64,000 nucleotides of DNA from Psychroflexus curvus (GCF_020164585.1 NZ_JAIQZF010000002.1:424026-488025), one strand, 5' to 3'; shown: positions 8,536 through 18,151, numbered from the stretch's first letter. Notes: generated by a model not told the origin, from the letters alone. Translations and numbers: made by a program.

Positions 8536-9022
8536 TTTTGCTTTTTTTCAAATGATTTGCGAAAATAAGGATTTTATCCAAATTGACCCCTAGTCTTGGG
8601 AAAATCTGAAATGAAGTTAGCGTTAAATACTAACAGGTATGTTTTTCTTAACCCTGTTTTGGATAACAATATTTTGAAAGCACTGTTTTTTTTGGGGGTG
8701 CAGGATTTCCACGTCTATCCCTAAGCCGGAGTGAAGATGATTTTGTGTTTTGAAATTTGTTTTATTTTTTATGACCTCACATTTCAGACCTCACAGTCCC
8801 CAAAGCATTGGGGACTGTGAGGTCTGATCTTAGTTAAATATTAACGTCAAACTTTATTCGGATTGGTACTGCCTTAAAGCGCGTTTAAAGTTTCAAAATT
8901 CAAGCTTCCGCAAAACCTTCAGTTGTATCTTTAAACCAGTCCCTTCGCATTAAGTTAACTCATAACGTAAAGCCATGTATCGCTAAACTTGAAAGTCAAC
9001 GTAGGCAAAATCAATTTAAAAA
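8536..9022. other. Non-coding gap with REP-like palindrome
   Basis: 487 bases upstream of ileS and downstream of radA, both leftward. It holds the 44-bp palindrome annotated separately and a nearby extra copy of its GACCTCACA end at 8773-8781. I see no credible ORF or structured RNA in the rest. Confidence 0.6.
8784..8827. repeat. REP-like palindrome, copy 1
   Basis: Perfect 20-bp arms (TCAGACCTCACAGTCCCCAA at 8784-8803 and its complement at 8808-8827) around a 4-nt loop. The same core recurs at 58872-58911, 50 kb away, as a perfect 40-bp palindrome. It fits a dispersed extragenic palindrome of the type mobilised by REP-associated tyrosine transposases; none is encoded in this window. Confidence 0.85.
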
Positions 9023-10384
9023 CTAAAAAAGCGCATCCACGACGTCTTCAATTTTGGCCACGCGAATGACATTGATTTTATAATCACTTCGGGGTAATTT
9101 GCTTTGTTTGGAGATAAGAATAGAGGCAAAGCCTAGTTTCTCGGCTTCCATCACACGCTGCTCCACCCGGGTGACCGGGCGAATTTCGCCTGCCAGACCC
9201 ACTTCTGCTGCAAAGCAGATGTCTTTGGAAATGGAGACGTCTTCGCTGGACGATAAAATAGCTGCGACCACCGCCAGATCGATGGCGGGATCGTCTATGC
9301 TGATGCCACCAGTGATGTTGAGAAACACATCTTTGGCACCAAGTCGGAAACCTGCTCTTTTTTCCAAAACAGCCAAAACCATATTAAGTCGTTTTAAGTT
9401 ATAGCCCGTCGCCGAACGCTGAGGAGTCCCGTAAACCGCAGAACTTACCAAAGCCTGTATCTCGATCATCATAGGACGCATGCCTTCCAGAGTCGCTGCG
9501 ATGGCCGTGCCGCTTAAGTGGGTATCGGTTTTGGAAATCAGCAAGTCTGATGGGTTAGAAACTTCCACTAGACCGCCTGCCTGCATCTCGTAAATGCCGA
9601 GTTCGTGGGTAGAACCAAATCTGTTTTTATGCGCTCTTAAGATTCTGTAAGCGTAATTTTTGTCGCCTTCAAACTGAAGAACGGTGTCGACCATGTGCTC
9701 CAAAACCTTGGGTCCAGCAATGCTGCCTTCCTTGTTGATGTGCCCGATAAGAATAATGGGTACATTGGTTTCTTTGGCGTATTTGATAAGCTCCGAGGTG
9801 CATTCCCGAATCTGAGAAACACTTCCCGGAGAACTTTCGACGTAGTCGGTATGAAGGGTTTGTATGGAATCTATGATTAAAATTTCAGGTTCCAGAGCTT
9901 CAATTTGTGTAAAGATGAGCTGGGTTTTGGTTTCTGAAAGAATGTAGCAATTGGACTCTTCTTTCTGGATGCGTTCTGCTCGCATTTTGATTTGCTGCTG
10001 ACTTTCTTCTCCTGAAACGTAAAGTACTTTTTGATTGAAACTCAAGGATAACTGAAGCAATAAAGTACTTTTCCCCACACCAGGTTCTCCGCCAAGCAAA
10101 GTTATGCTGCCGGGCACGATGCCACCCCCCAAAACACGATTGAATTCCTGATTGGAAGTGGGGATTCTGATCTCTTTTCCAATCTTGATATCATTGATGC
10201 GCTGAGGTTTTGAAATGCGTTTCGGCGCTGAAGAATTAGCTGGTTTCCAGGTCTTTTCTGGTTTGGTATCAATCACTTCTTCTACCAGTGTATTCCACTC
10301 TTTGCAGGCGTTGCACTGGCCTTGCCATCTGGCATGCTGCGCTCCGCAGTTTTGACAGAAAAAGGTTGTTTTGGTTTTTGCCAT
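9023..10384 (-). CDS. radA: DNA repair protein RadA
   Basis: 453 aa, full length. An N-terminal zinc finger (C10, C13, C24, C27) is followed by a RecA-like ATPase with Walker A GGEPGVGKST (residues ~98-107), the RadA-specific KNRFG motif (253-257), and a C-terminal Lon-like domain (from ~ residue 310). RadA is a hexameric helicase that drives branch migration and D-loop extension during recombination. It is the last gene of the leftward panC operon, starting three bases after the stop of the degenerate esterase gene. Confidence 0.97.
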   Translation of the reverse strand: MAKTKTTFFCQNCGAQHARWQGQCNACKEWNTLVEEVIDTKPEKTWKPANSSAPKRISKPQRINDIKIGKEIRIPTSNQEFNRVLGGGIVPGSITLLGGEPGVGKSTLLLQLSLSFNQKVLYVSGEESQQQIKMRAERIQKEESNCYILSETKTQLIFTQIEALEPEILIIDSIQTLHTDYVESSPGSVSQIRECTSELIKYAKETNVPIILIGHINKEGSIAGPKVLEHMVDTVLQFEGDKNYAYRILRAHKNRFGSTHELGIYEMQAGGLVEVSNPSDLLISKTDTHLSGTAIAATLEGMRPMMIEIQALVSSAVYGTPQRSATGYNLKRLNMVLAVLEKRAGFRLGAKDVFLNITGGISIDDPAIDLAVVAAILSSSEDVSISKDICFAAEVGLAGEIRPVTRVEQRVMEAEKLGFASILISKQSKLPRSDYKINVIRVAKIEDVVDALF

Positions 10385-10387
10385 AGT

Positions 10388-11533
10388 TTAGTTTCCGTAA
10401 ATTCTTTTTAGTTCATCTGCTTTGCTAAGCAGCACATCACTGTTAAGGTGACCTGCATTTTTAAGCCCGTAAGCAGACTGGTATTCTTTTATAGCACGCT
10501 TTGGGTCGCCTATTTTTTCAAAATAAAGTCCCTGGAAATAGTTGTGTAAAACAGTGCCAGAAGTTGCTTTTCTAGCGAGCTTACTCAGGTGTTGATAATC
10601 TTCCCAGACTTCTAATTCTTCTATAGCTTCAGCGGTTTTTAGAAAGTCTACTATACGAATTGGAACTTCAATTGTATAAAGTTCCTGGATAAGTAAGTAT
10701 TTGTCCTCCAAAGTATTAGAAGGTGATTTGGCAGTTAGAAAATCAGTTTCATATTCAAGCTCAGAAATAGGTCCATAGGTAGAAAAAATAAAAAGTAATG
10801 CTCTGGGAATCGCATGTGCTACAAAACTAAAATGATCTGCGTTTTCAAAAACGCGATAGGTATACTTTAAATTAGGATTATCACAGTCTGAAAGATAAGA
10901 ATCCAGGGTTTTGGCTTTAGTCTTAAGCTCAGGGATATCATGTTCTGAAGTTGCTAAATAATACCATATTTTTTGATCGATTTTATTTAGTTTTCTTTTA
11001 AGGCGTTCGGGTAGTTTTGGGGAGATATCCGGGCTTAAACTCATAAAACCATTAAATAGAGATTTTTCTTTTAGTAAATAAAAACTGGAAAAATTAGCCA
11101 TATCATCTAAGCCGCCAATTATTGTAAAAGGAGCTGTTCTAAAGTTATCTTCGATATAGGATAGCACCTCGTATGCTATAAAATCAAAAAAGTCTTCGCC
11201 TGTGGTAGAGGGTAATTCGCTGCCTGGGTCTATGTTTCCATCCTGCTCTCTGAATCCAGCCTGGTTGATCCCGACTACGATAGATTCTGGAATAATTTCC
11301 CAATAACTTAGATAGTCGATATCCCCCGCAAAAGGCTCGAACAAGTAATCGCCATCCAACACAATGACAACTGGATATTTTTTTTTACCAGACTCGTAAT
11401 TCCTGGGGAGTTGGAGTTTAATTTGCCTGGTTTCTTTTAGGATGGAAGAATTGACTTCGATGTACTGCGTTTGAGAATAAGAAGGGGTTTGAAAAGCAAA
11501 GGAGAAGAAAAACAAAAGTAGGGCGAACTTCAT
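10388..11533 (-). CDS. Secreted esterase-like protein with lost nucleophile
   Basis: 381 aa with a signal peptide (KFALLLFFFSFAF, cleavage near SYSQ). It has the fold of the IroE/esterase-D group: YPVVIVLDGDYLF near residue 53, VVGINQ at 86, and a retained late histidine (ENADHFSF, H234). At the nucleophile elbow, where relatives have GHSxGG, it reads FTIIGGLDDMANF, so the serine is replaced (residues 140-144). The C-terminus has a short TPR-like helix pair (YFEKIGDPKRAIKEYQSAYG). Most likely a non-catalytic relative acting in the periplasm or as a binding protein; real function unknown. Confidence 0.8.
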   Translation of the reverse strand: MKFALLLFFFSFAFQTPSYSQTQYIEVNSSILKETRQIKLQLPRNYESGKKKYPVVIVLDGDYLFEPFAGDIDYLSYWEIIPESIVVGINQAGFREQDGNIDPGSELPSTTGEDFFDFIAYEVLSYIEDNFRTAPFTIIGGLDDMANFSSFYLLKEKSLFNGFMSLSPDISPKLPERLKRKLNKIDQKIWYYLATSEHDIPELKTKAKTLDSYLSDCDNPNLKYTYRVFENADHFSFVAHAIPRALLFIFSTYGPISELEYETDFLTAKSPSNTLEDKYLLIQELYTIEVPIRIVDFLKTAEAIEELEVWEDYQHLSKLARKATSGTVLHNYFQGLYFEKIGDPKRAIKEYQSAYGLKNAGHLNSDVLLSKADELKRIYGN

Positions 11534-11565
11534 GAGCTTTGGTTTAAGCCGCTAATGTACTAAAA

Positions 11566-12528
11566 TTATCTTCTGTTCATCAGTGGCAGAATTAAGAAAG
11601 AGAGCCCGCCCAACAGGATAACAAGTCCGGTTTGAGTTCCCCACATCACCCATCCAAAGGCTTCTCCTGTAGCAGAGGAAACTCCGAATGTGCTGAAGGC
11701 AATCCCTATGGCTATAGGATAAAGTCCAATGCCTCCATTGGTTACCGACATGGCAAATGCGCCAAAAATAAAAGCAACAAATGTGGCTTCCAGACCAAGA
11801 GCCTGCGTGTCTGGGAAGGCAAATTTCAAAACGTAAAACATGCCGACATAAAGTCCCCAAATGATAAAGGTGTGAATAAGGAAATACACCTTTTTCTTCA
11901 TTGAAAATACGCTTTTCATACCCTTAAAAAGCTCTTCTATGAAGTTTTTTAGTTTTTGAAATAGGAGTAGTTTACTATTTTTAATAATTCTGAAACCAAT
12001 AATCAGTACCAAAATAAGGCTAATAATTACCAGTCCTCCAAAAAAAGGATTAATGTTTTGGCTGGTAAAAAAAGAAAAAATCTTGTTGCTTTGGGAGATG
12101 GATGTCAGGCCAACTATGGCTAAGAGCATGATCAGATCTACAAGGCGTTCTGTAATGATGGTGCCAAAGGTTTTTTCAAACTTCACGTTTTCATAAGAAG
12201 CCAATGTCGCTCCTCTCAAAACTTCTCCAGACCTGGGGATGCCAAGATTGGCGAGGTAGCCAAGCATTAGGGGGAGAAAGCAGTTGTAAAATTTTGGAAA
12301 AATCTGAACAGGCTCAAGTAAGAATTTCCAGCGATAGGCTCTGGAAAGGTGGGACAAAACACCCATAAATAAAGAAATAACCACCCAAATGAGGTCCACA
12401 TTTTTAATGTTGAACCACAATTGATTGAGTTCTTCTGAAGAAAATTTTGATAAAGAATACCAAATAAAGAAAATACCTAAAGCCATTGGAGCAAAAGTCT
12501 TTATCCCTTTTTTGACGGCTTTTTTCAT
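11566..12528 (-). CDS. Flippase-like integral membrane protein (UPF0104 / LPG-synthase TM family)
   Basis: 320 aa with about eight hydrophobic helices and the family pattern SHLSRAYRWKFLLEP, LGYLANLGIPRSGEVLRG, TERLVDLIMLL and TNGGIGLYPIA. The family includes the membrane half of MprF and predicted lipid flippases; the soluble lysyl-transferase domain is absent here. A role in moving a lipid or lipid-linked sugar across the inner membrane is inferred from the family only. It begins five bases after the panD stop, so it belongs to the panC-panD-radA operon. Confidence 0.85.
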   Translation of the reverse strand: MKKAVKKGIKTFAPMALGIFFIWYSLSKFSSEELNQLWFNIKNVDLIWVVISLFMGVLSHLSRAYRWKFLLEPVQIFPKFYNCFLPLMLGYLANLGIPRSGEVLRGATLASYENVKFEKTFGTIITERLVDLIMLLAIVGLTSISQSNKIFSFFTSQNINPFFGGLVIISLILVLIIGFRIIKNSKLLLFQKLKNFIEELFKGMKSVFSMKKKVYFLIHTFIIWGLYVGMFYVLKFAFPDTQALGLEATFVAFIFGAFAMSVTNGGIGLYPIAIGIAFSTFGVSSATGEAFGWVMWGTQTGLVILLGGLSFLILPLMNRR

Positions 12529-12533
12529 AAGGC

Positions 12534-12881
12534 TTACTTCAATAGATTGCTATCGTTTGGGAAGACAAGTTTGGGTTTGAAGGTTTTGGCCTCTTCTGGT
12601 GTCATGATGGCATAAGCCATTAGAATTAAAATATCTCCGGGAGAAACCTTTCTTGCTGCGGCACCGTTTAAAGTGATTTCTCCACTTCCTCTCTCGCCAG
12701 GAATAGCGTAAGTCTCCAGTCGCTCTCCGTTGGAATTGTTAACCACTTGTACCTTTTCGCCTTCTACGATATTGGCGGCGTCCATGAGATCTTCATCTAT
12801 GGTGATACTACCGATGTAGTTGAGGTCAGCACCAGTAACTTTTACACGGTGGATTTTAGATTTTATAAGATGTATTTGCAT
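12534..12881 (-). CDS. panD: Aspartate 1-decarboxylase
   Basis: 115 aa. It makes beta-alanine from aspartate for pantothenate synthesis. The self-cleavage site that creates the pyruvoyl cofactor is visible as YIGSIT, between G24 and S25. The surrounding blocks ([30 protein letters not shown]) are canonical. It starts nine bases after the panC stop, so beta-alanine and pantothenate steps are co-expressed. Confidence 0.97.
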   Translation of the reverse strand: MQIHLIKSKIHRVKVTGADLNYIGSITIDEDLMDAANIVEGEKVQVVNNSNGERLETYAIPGERGSGEITLNGAAARKVSPGDILILMAYAIMTPEEAKTFKPKLVFPNDSNLLK

Positions 12882-12890
12882 GTTTTTTTT

Positions 12891-13736
12891 CTAATATAGC
12901 GCCATATTGTCGATAAGTCTTACCTCACCAAGAAAAGCGGCGATAAAAGCTCTGTGTTTTTCTCCGGGTTCTTTGGTTTTAGTTGGAATAAGATCTTTTT
13001 CATTTACGATTGAAAAGTATTCAAGTTCAAAAGACGGGTGAGACTGAAACAACTGTTCTATTTCTTTTTCAATAGTTTCTATTGAATTTGTAGAGAACCT
13101 ATTTTTCGCCTTCGTTAAGGCTTCGTGGATCAATTCTGCTTCCTTGAGTTGAGCGTCATTCAGGCGAAAATTTCTCGAGCTTTGAGCAAGGCCAAATTCG
13201 TTTCGGCTTGTTGGACAGCCCATAATTTCTACGTCTTGGCCTGTTATTTCGACTAATTTCTTGACGACCATCAATTGCTGATAATCTTTTTCCCCAAAAA
13301 AGGCTTTATCTGGTTTTACAATGTCAAAAAGTCTTTTTAAAACACTGCCTACACCTTCAAAATGCCCAGTTCTAAATTCACCTTCCATAAAGTTGACAAA
13401 ATTTCCAAATTCAAACGGTTCGGTTTCAACTTTATCGCTGTAAATTTCCTCTACTTCGGGTGTAAAAACAATAGTTTCGGGATTGTGATCTTTTAAAAAC
13501 TCGGTGTCTTTGGACACATTGCGAGGATATTTTTCCAGATCTGAAGTGTTATTGAATTGTGTTGGATTCACAAAAATGCTGACTACAATCCTATCGCATT
13601 GAGAGTAGGCGAAGTTGATTAGTGAGAGATGACCCTCGTGTAAAGCTCCCATAGTGGGCACAAGCCCTATTGTTTCGCCCTCTTTTTTAGCAATCTCTAA
13701 AGTTTCTTGGAGAGATATCTTTGAATTTATAACCAC
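12891..13736 (-). CDS. panC: Pantothenate synthetase (pantoate-beta-alanine ligase)
   Basis: 281 aa. It condenses pantoate with beta-alanine using ATP. Visible motifs are VPTMGALHEGHLSLI near the start (the HIGH-like nucleotide site), VSIFVNPTQFN, FFGEKDYQQL and the KMSKS-like stretch SSRNFRLN. First gene of the leftward panC-panD operon, divergent from the GT5-like gene across a 109-bp gap that must carry both promoters. Confidence 0.97.
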   Translation of the reverse strand: MVINSKISLQETLEIAKKEGETIGLVPTMGALHEGHLSLINFAYSQCDRIVVSIFVNPTQFNNTSDLEKYPRNVSKDTEFLKDHNPETIVFTPEVEEIYSDKVETEPFEFGNFVNFMEGEFRTGHFEGVGSVLKRLFDIVKPDKAFFGEKDYQQLMVVKKLVEITGQDVEIMGCPTSRNEFGLAQSSRNFRLNDAQLKEAELIHEALTKAKNRFSTNSIETIEKEIEQLFQSHPSFELEYFSIVNEKDLIPTKTKEPGEKHRAFIAAFLGEVRLIDNMALY

Positions 13737-13800
13737 AGGTTGCGTATCTATTTTGGATTTGCAATATTAATATTTTCGCGGGAAACCGCATAAATTTTTG

Positions 13801-13808
13801 TAAATTTG
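13801..13808 (+). promoter_or_regulatory. Bacteroidota -7 promoter box upstream of the GT5-like gene
   Basis: TAAATTTG matches the TAnnTTTG consensus of the Bacteroidota housekeeping sigma factor and is followed by C. It lies 37 bases before the start at 13846. No clear TTG -33 box is seen at the usual spacing. Confidence 0.45.
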
Positions 13809-13845
13809 CAAACTTTTTGTCATTAATCTTTAATGTAAAAATTTT

Positions 13846-14667
13846 ATGAAAGATAAACGCATACTATACGTTTCATCTGAGGTTGTTCCTTATTTGCCAG
13901 AAAACGATATTTCTTCAGCAGCTTTTGAAGCTCCGAAATTGATTAATGCAGCGGGTGGACAAACCCGTATTTTTATGCCAAGGTTTGGAAATATAAACGA
14001 ACGCAGGCACCAACTCCACGAAGTGATAAGGCTTTCTGGAATGAACCTGGTAATCAATGATTTAGATATGCCGCTTATTATTAAAGTGGCCTCTATTCCT
14101 AAAGAAAGGATGCAGGTTTATTTTATAGACAATGAAGATTATTTCAAAAGAAAAGCCACGTTTTCTGATGAAGACGGTGAATTGTTTGATGATAACGATG
14201 AGCGAGCTATATTCTTTGCTAAAGGGGTTATTGAAACGGTAAAAAAATTAAATTGGGCGCCAGATATCATTCACGTCCACGGCTGGATGTCGTCCTTATT
14301 GCCTATGTATTTGAGACATTATTATGGCAATGAACCTTTGTTTTCTGATGCTAAAATTGTGACTTCATTGTACAATCAAAGTTTTGAAGGAGCCTTAGAT
14401 GAGGAAATGAAAATGAAGGTTCTGTTTGATGGGATTGAGGATGCTGCTGTTGCACATTTAGATAATCCAACGCATGATAACATATTGAAAGTCGCGATAG
14501 ATAATTCAGATGGTCTTGTGATAGGAAGCGAAGAAATTTCAGATGATCTCAAAGCTTATATCGAAAATTCAGAACTTCCCATTCTGCCATATGTGAAGCG
14601 AGAAGAGATGGCGAATGCCTACCAAACTTACTATCTAAGAGATATTTTAAATGAAGAAGAAGATTAG
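13846..14667 (+). CDS. Glycogen-synthase-like protein reduced to the N-terminal GT5 domain
   Basis: 273 aa, against ~480 for GlgA. It opens like a GT5 starch/glycogen synthase (RILYVSSEVVPY) and keeps the later block APDIIHVHGWMSSLLPMYL (residues ~138-156). The ADP-glucose-binding KTGGL motif that should follow SEV.P is replaced by LPENDISSAAF (17-27), and the whole C-terminal Rossmann domain is missing. The frame ends cleanly and the next gene follows, so it does not look like a recent break. Likely a non-catalytic, repurposed protein; its neighbours are a DUF4270 lipoprotein and glmS. Confidence 0.8.
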   Translation: MKDKRILYVSSEVVPYLPENDISSAAFEAPKLINAAGGQTRIFMPRFGNINERRHQLHEVIRLSGMNLVINDLDMPLIIKVASIPKERMQVYFIDNEDYFKRKATFSDEDGELFDDNDERAIFFAKGVIETVKKLNWAPDIIHVHGWMSSLLPMYLRHYYGNEPLFSDAKIVTSLYNQSFEGALDEEMKMKVLFDGIEDAAVAHLDNPTHDNILKVAIDNSDGLVIGSEEISDDLKAYIENSELPILPYVKREEMANAYQTYYLRDILNEEED

Positions 14668-14671
14668 TTAT

Positions 14672-16234
14672 ATGTCAAAATTTGTATTAAGAAGCTTAGC
14701 TTCAGTTATTGTTTTAAGCTTTCTGTTGTCCTGTGAAAATGAGTATTCCGAAGTAGGAACAGATATCATTAACAGTATAAAAGTCCAACCTCCTTACGAA
14801 ACCGAAAATCTTGTAGCTTACAGCGAAAAACATAACTCTATTCAGACCAATGGATACAGTAATTATCTATTAGGAAAGTATGATGATCCCGTTTTTGGGG
14901 CCTCTGATGTCAAAATTTTAACGCAAGTCAGTTTAACACAAACCAATCCAGATTTCGGAGAGACCCCGGTGGTGGATTCTGTTGTGATGACGCTACCCTT
15001 TTACAGTACCCAAGTTGAAGAAAATGAATATGAATTAGATTCTGTATACGGAGAAGGTAGTTTTAAGTTGAATGTTTTTCAGTCAAATCAATATTTAAGA
15101 GATTTAAATCCAGGGCCTGGTGGTGAATTTGAAGAAAGGCAGCTTTATTTTACAAATCAACTAGATGAGTTTAGATCTAATATAGAATCTTCACCTGTAT
15201 TCACTTCAGCCTCGATAAAGCCTTCCGGACTTACAAAACCAGTTGTTTTGTTCAACACTCTCGAGAATGGGGATGTAGATACATTAAGTCTGTCACCGAG
15301 AATTCGCGTCAAGATGCCAATCCAGTATTTTAAAGATAAACTGATCAACCCAACAAATCCTGAAGTCCTGGTAAGCAATAATGCATTTAAAAATTACTTG
15401 AGAGGATTTTTGATCGAAGCAGTGCAGCAGGAGACCAAGTCGAGCATGTCTATGTTCAATCTTAATGACGCAGATGCTAATATCACGATGTATTATAAAA
15501 ACGAAACGGAAGAAGTTGATGATGAAGGGGTGGCAACCACAGAAACTACATACGGTCAATTTACTATGAACTTCAACGGGATAACATTAAATTTCTATGA
15601 AAATAATTTCGCTGTAGATTTATCTGATCAAAACCTTGAAGAAGGAGAGGAAAATATTTATTTGAAAGGCGGTGAAGGCTCTTCGGGAATCATAGAATTG
15701 TTTACGGGACAAGACCTGGACGGTAACGGTGTGTCTGATGAGCTGGATGAGTTGAGAGAGAAAAACTGGCTTATCAACGAAGCAAATCTAGATCTTTATA
15801 TCAATGAAGAGGTTGCATCAGAACCTGAGAACCGAATTAACAGAGTGTTTTTGTTTAATTTGGACGATGAGACTATTTTGGAAGATTTCAGAAGAGATCC
15901 AACAGCTTCAGAAAACCCTAACCTTTCCAGACAGGTGCATTTAGGTCCGCTAACAGAAGATGAAAACGGTGATTTATTTTATAGAATACGATTAACATCC
16001 TATATCAATAATGTAATCAACAATGACTCTACGAACGTGAAATTGGGACTTTATGTGTCACCAAATGTCAACAATCCCAGTTTGGTTAAAACAAGAAATC
16101 CGTCTCTGGGTATTTCTGAAAATGTCCCTAGAGTTATGTTGGAAACCCCTCGTGGTATAGTTCTTCACGGCAATCAATCAGCTACTGAAGCTAAAAGGCT
16201 TAAATTGAGAATAATTTATACTGAAACTAACTAA
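14672..16234 (+). CDS. DUF4270 lipoprotein
   Basis: 520 aa. A lipoprotein signal peptide ends at LSFLLSC (C21), so the mature protein should be membrane-anchored, probably to the outer membrane. The body matches the DUF4270 family of Bacteroidota (EVGTDII, LLGKYDDPVFG, VDSVVMTLPF), beta-rich and acidic. I chose ATG 14672, four bases after the stop of the GT5-like gene; ATG 14651 would overlap that gene by 17 bases and add seven residues. The role of the family is not established; it sits between the GT5-like gene and glmS, which supplies amino-sugar for the envelope. Confidence 0.85.
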   Translation: MSKFVLRSLASVIVLSFLLSCENEYSEVGTDIINSIKVQPPYETENLVAYSEKHNSIQTNGYSNYLLGKYDDPVFGASDVKILTQVSLTQTNPDFGETPVVDSVVMTLPFYSTQVEENEYELDSVYGEGSFKLNVFQSNQYLRDLNPGPGGEFEERQLYFTNQLDEFRSNIESSPVFTSASIKPSGLTKPVVLFNTLENGDVDTLSLSPRIRVKMPIQYFKDKLINPTNPEVLVSNNAFKNYLRGFLIEAVQQETKSSMSMFNLNDADANITMYYKNETEEVDDEGVATTETTYGQFTMNFNGITLNFYENNFAVDLSDQNLEEGEENIYLKGGEGSSGIIELFTGQDLDGNGVSDELDELREKNWLINEANLDLYINEEVASEPENRINRVFLFNLDDETILEDFRRDPTASENPNLSRQVHLGPLTEDENGDLFYRIRLTSYINNVINNDSTNVKLGLYVSPNVNNPSLVKTRNPSLGISENVPRVMLETPRGIVLHGNQSATEAKRLKLRIIYTETN

Positions 16235-16245
16235 AATCTATTTAT

Positions 16246-18093
16246 ATGTGTGGAATCGTAGGATATATTGGTAAGCAAGAAGCTTATCCTATTATACTCA
16301 AAGGTTTAAAACGACTGGAGTATAGAGGTTACGATAGTGCGGGTATTGCCGTTTTTGACGGTAAAGACCTTAATATTTGTAAAACAAAGGGAAAGGTTGC
16401 AGATTTACAAGCGAAGTGCGAATCTGAAATGCCTCTGAAAGGAAGCGTAGGGATAGGTCATACACGTTGGGCAACGCATGGAGAGCCAAATGATGTCAAC
16501 TCACATCCTCATTATTCAAACTCTGGAAACCTTGCCATCATACATAACGGAATCATAGAAAACTATGAATCTTTAAAAAAAGAGCTTCAAAATAGGGGGT
16601 ATACATTTTCATCGGATACAGATACGGAAGTCCTTGTGAATTTGATCGAGGATATCATGATCAATGAAGAAGTGAAATTGGGTAAAGCGGTTCAAATAGC
16701 CTTAAACCAAACGGTTGGAGCTTATGCTATAGCCGTTTTTGATAAAAAAAAGACAAACGAAATCGTCGTGGCCAGATTGGGAAGTCCTTTGGCTATTGGA
16801 GTTGGAGATGATGAATATTATATAGCTTCAGATGCCTCCCCGTTTATAGAATATACCAAAAAAGCCATTTATCTTGAGGACGGTGAAATGGCAGTGGTAA
16901 GGCTAGGAAAGCATGTGAAAGTAAGAAAAATAAAAGATGATTCTTTAGTAGATCCTTATGTTCAAAAGCTTCAGATGAATCTTGATCAAATTGAAAAAGC
17001 GGGCTACGAGCATTTTATGCTCAAAGAAATCTATGAGCAACCAAGTGCAATCAAAGACACATACAGAGGTAGAATGCTCGCAGAACAGGGGATTATCAGA
17101 ATGGCAGGTGTGGACGATAACCTTGAAAGGTTTTTAAATGCCAAACGTATTATCGTTGTGGCTTGTGGAACGTCTTGGCATGCAGGATTGGTTTCTGAAT
17201 ATATTTTTGAAGACCTGGCAAGAATTCCGGTGGAAGTAGAATATGCTTCAGAATTTAGATATAGAAATCCTGTTATAGATAAAGAAGATGTCGTCATTGC
17301 TATTTCTCAAAGTGGAGAAACGGCAGATACCATGGCTGCTATTAAACTGGCTAAAGAAAATGGCGCTTTTGTTTTTGGAGTTTGTAATGTGGTAGGCTCA
17401 TCGATTTCAAGAGAAACTCACGCTGGAGCTTACACACATGCAGGTCCGGAAATAGGAGTTGCTTCTACTAAAGCTTTTACAACTCAGATTACAATATTGA
17501 GTTTGATAGCTTTAAAATTAGGGAAAGCAAAAGGGTCTATTTCAAATTCAGATTACCATATGTACCTGAATGAAATGGAACAGATTCCGGCAAAAATAGA
17601 AAAGGCTCTAGAGTCTAATAAACATATTATAAAAGTTGCGGAGGTTTATAAAAACTCAAAAAACTGTCTTTACTTAGGAAGAGGCTATAATTTCCCCGTA
17701 GCTTTGGAGGGTGCGCTGAAGCTTAAAGAGATTTCATACATCCACGCCGAAGGGTATCCTGCTGCAGAAATGAAGCATGGTCCTATTGCGCTTATCGATG
17801 AACAAATGCCTGTGGTAGTTATTGCTACCAAAAGAGGGCATTATGAAAAAGTGGTAAGCAATATCCAGGAAATAAAGTCCAGGAAAGGGAAAATCATTGC
17901 TATTGTTACAGAAGGAGATACGTCTGTAAAGGACATAGCAGATCATGTGATAGAAGTTCCCGAGACTTTTGAAGCACTTACGCCCTTACTCACAACTATA
18001 CCACTACAATTATTTTCATATCATATTGCTGTGATGTTAGGTAAAAATGTAGATCAGCCAAGAAATCTTGCGAAATCTGTAACGGTTGAATAA
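16246..18093 (+). CDS. glmS: Glutamine-fructose-6-phosphate aminotransferase (isomerizing)
   Basis: 615 aa, full length. It makes glucosamine-6-phosphate, the first committed step to UDP-GlcNAc for peptidoglycan and LPS. The class II glutaminase nucleophile is Cys2 (MCGIVGYIG), with RLEYRGYDSAG and GHTRWATHG downstream. Two SIS domains follow: VACGTSWHAG with AISQSGETADT, and LYLGRGYNFPVALEGALKLKE cut here as LGRGYNFPVALEG. It ends in the conserved DQPRNLAKSVTVE. It starts 11 bases after the DUF4270 stop, so it probably shares that transcript. No glmS ribozyme-like leader fits in the gap. Confidence 0.98.
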   Translation: MCGIVGYIGKQEAYPIILKGLKRLEYRGYDSAGIAVFDGKDLNICKTKGKVADLQAKCESEMPLKGSVGIGHTRWATHGEPNDVNSHPHYSNSGNLAIIHNGIIENYESLKKELQNRGYTFSSDTDTEVLVNLIEDIMINEEVKLGKAVQIALNQTVGAYAIAVFDKKKTNEIVVARLGSPLAIGVGDDEYYIASDASPFIEYTKKAIYLEDGEMAVVRLGKHVKVRKIKDDSLVDPYVQKLQMNLDQIEKAGYEHFMLKEIYEQPSAIKDTYRGRMLAEQGIIRMAGVDDNLERFLNAKRIIVVACGTSWHAGLVSEYIFEDLARIPVEVEYASEFRYRNPVIDKEDVVIAISQSGETADTMAAIKLAKENGAFVFGVCNVVGSSISRETHAGAYTHAGPEIGVASTKAFTTQITILSLIALKLGKAKGSISNSDYHMYLNEMEQIPAKIEKALESNKHIIKVAEVYKNSKNCLYLGRGYNFPVALEGALKLKEISYIHAEGYPAAEMKHGPIALIDEQMPVVVIATKRGHYEKVVSNIQEIKSRKGKIIAIVTEGDTSVKDIADHVIEVPETFEALTPLLTTIPLQLFSYHIAVMLGKNVDQPRNLAKSVTVE

Positions 18094-18151
18094 GTAAAAA
18101 ACATTTATTGATTAAATAGCATATTGCAATAAAAGATTTATTTAAATACTA

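Noticed and set aside
5552..8593. Long plus-strand frames opposite ileS
   Set aside because: They lie antisense to a well-conserved enzyme, have no recognisable domain and no start context; they are shadows.
13846..14667. Frameshifted or truncated glgA
   Set aside because: The next gene begins right after the stop, no leftover C-terminal glgA frame is seen downstream, and the substrate motif is changed, so this is a settled short protein, not a fresh break.
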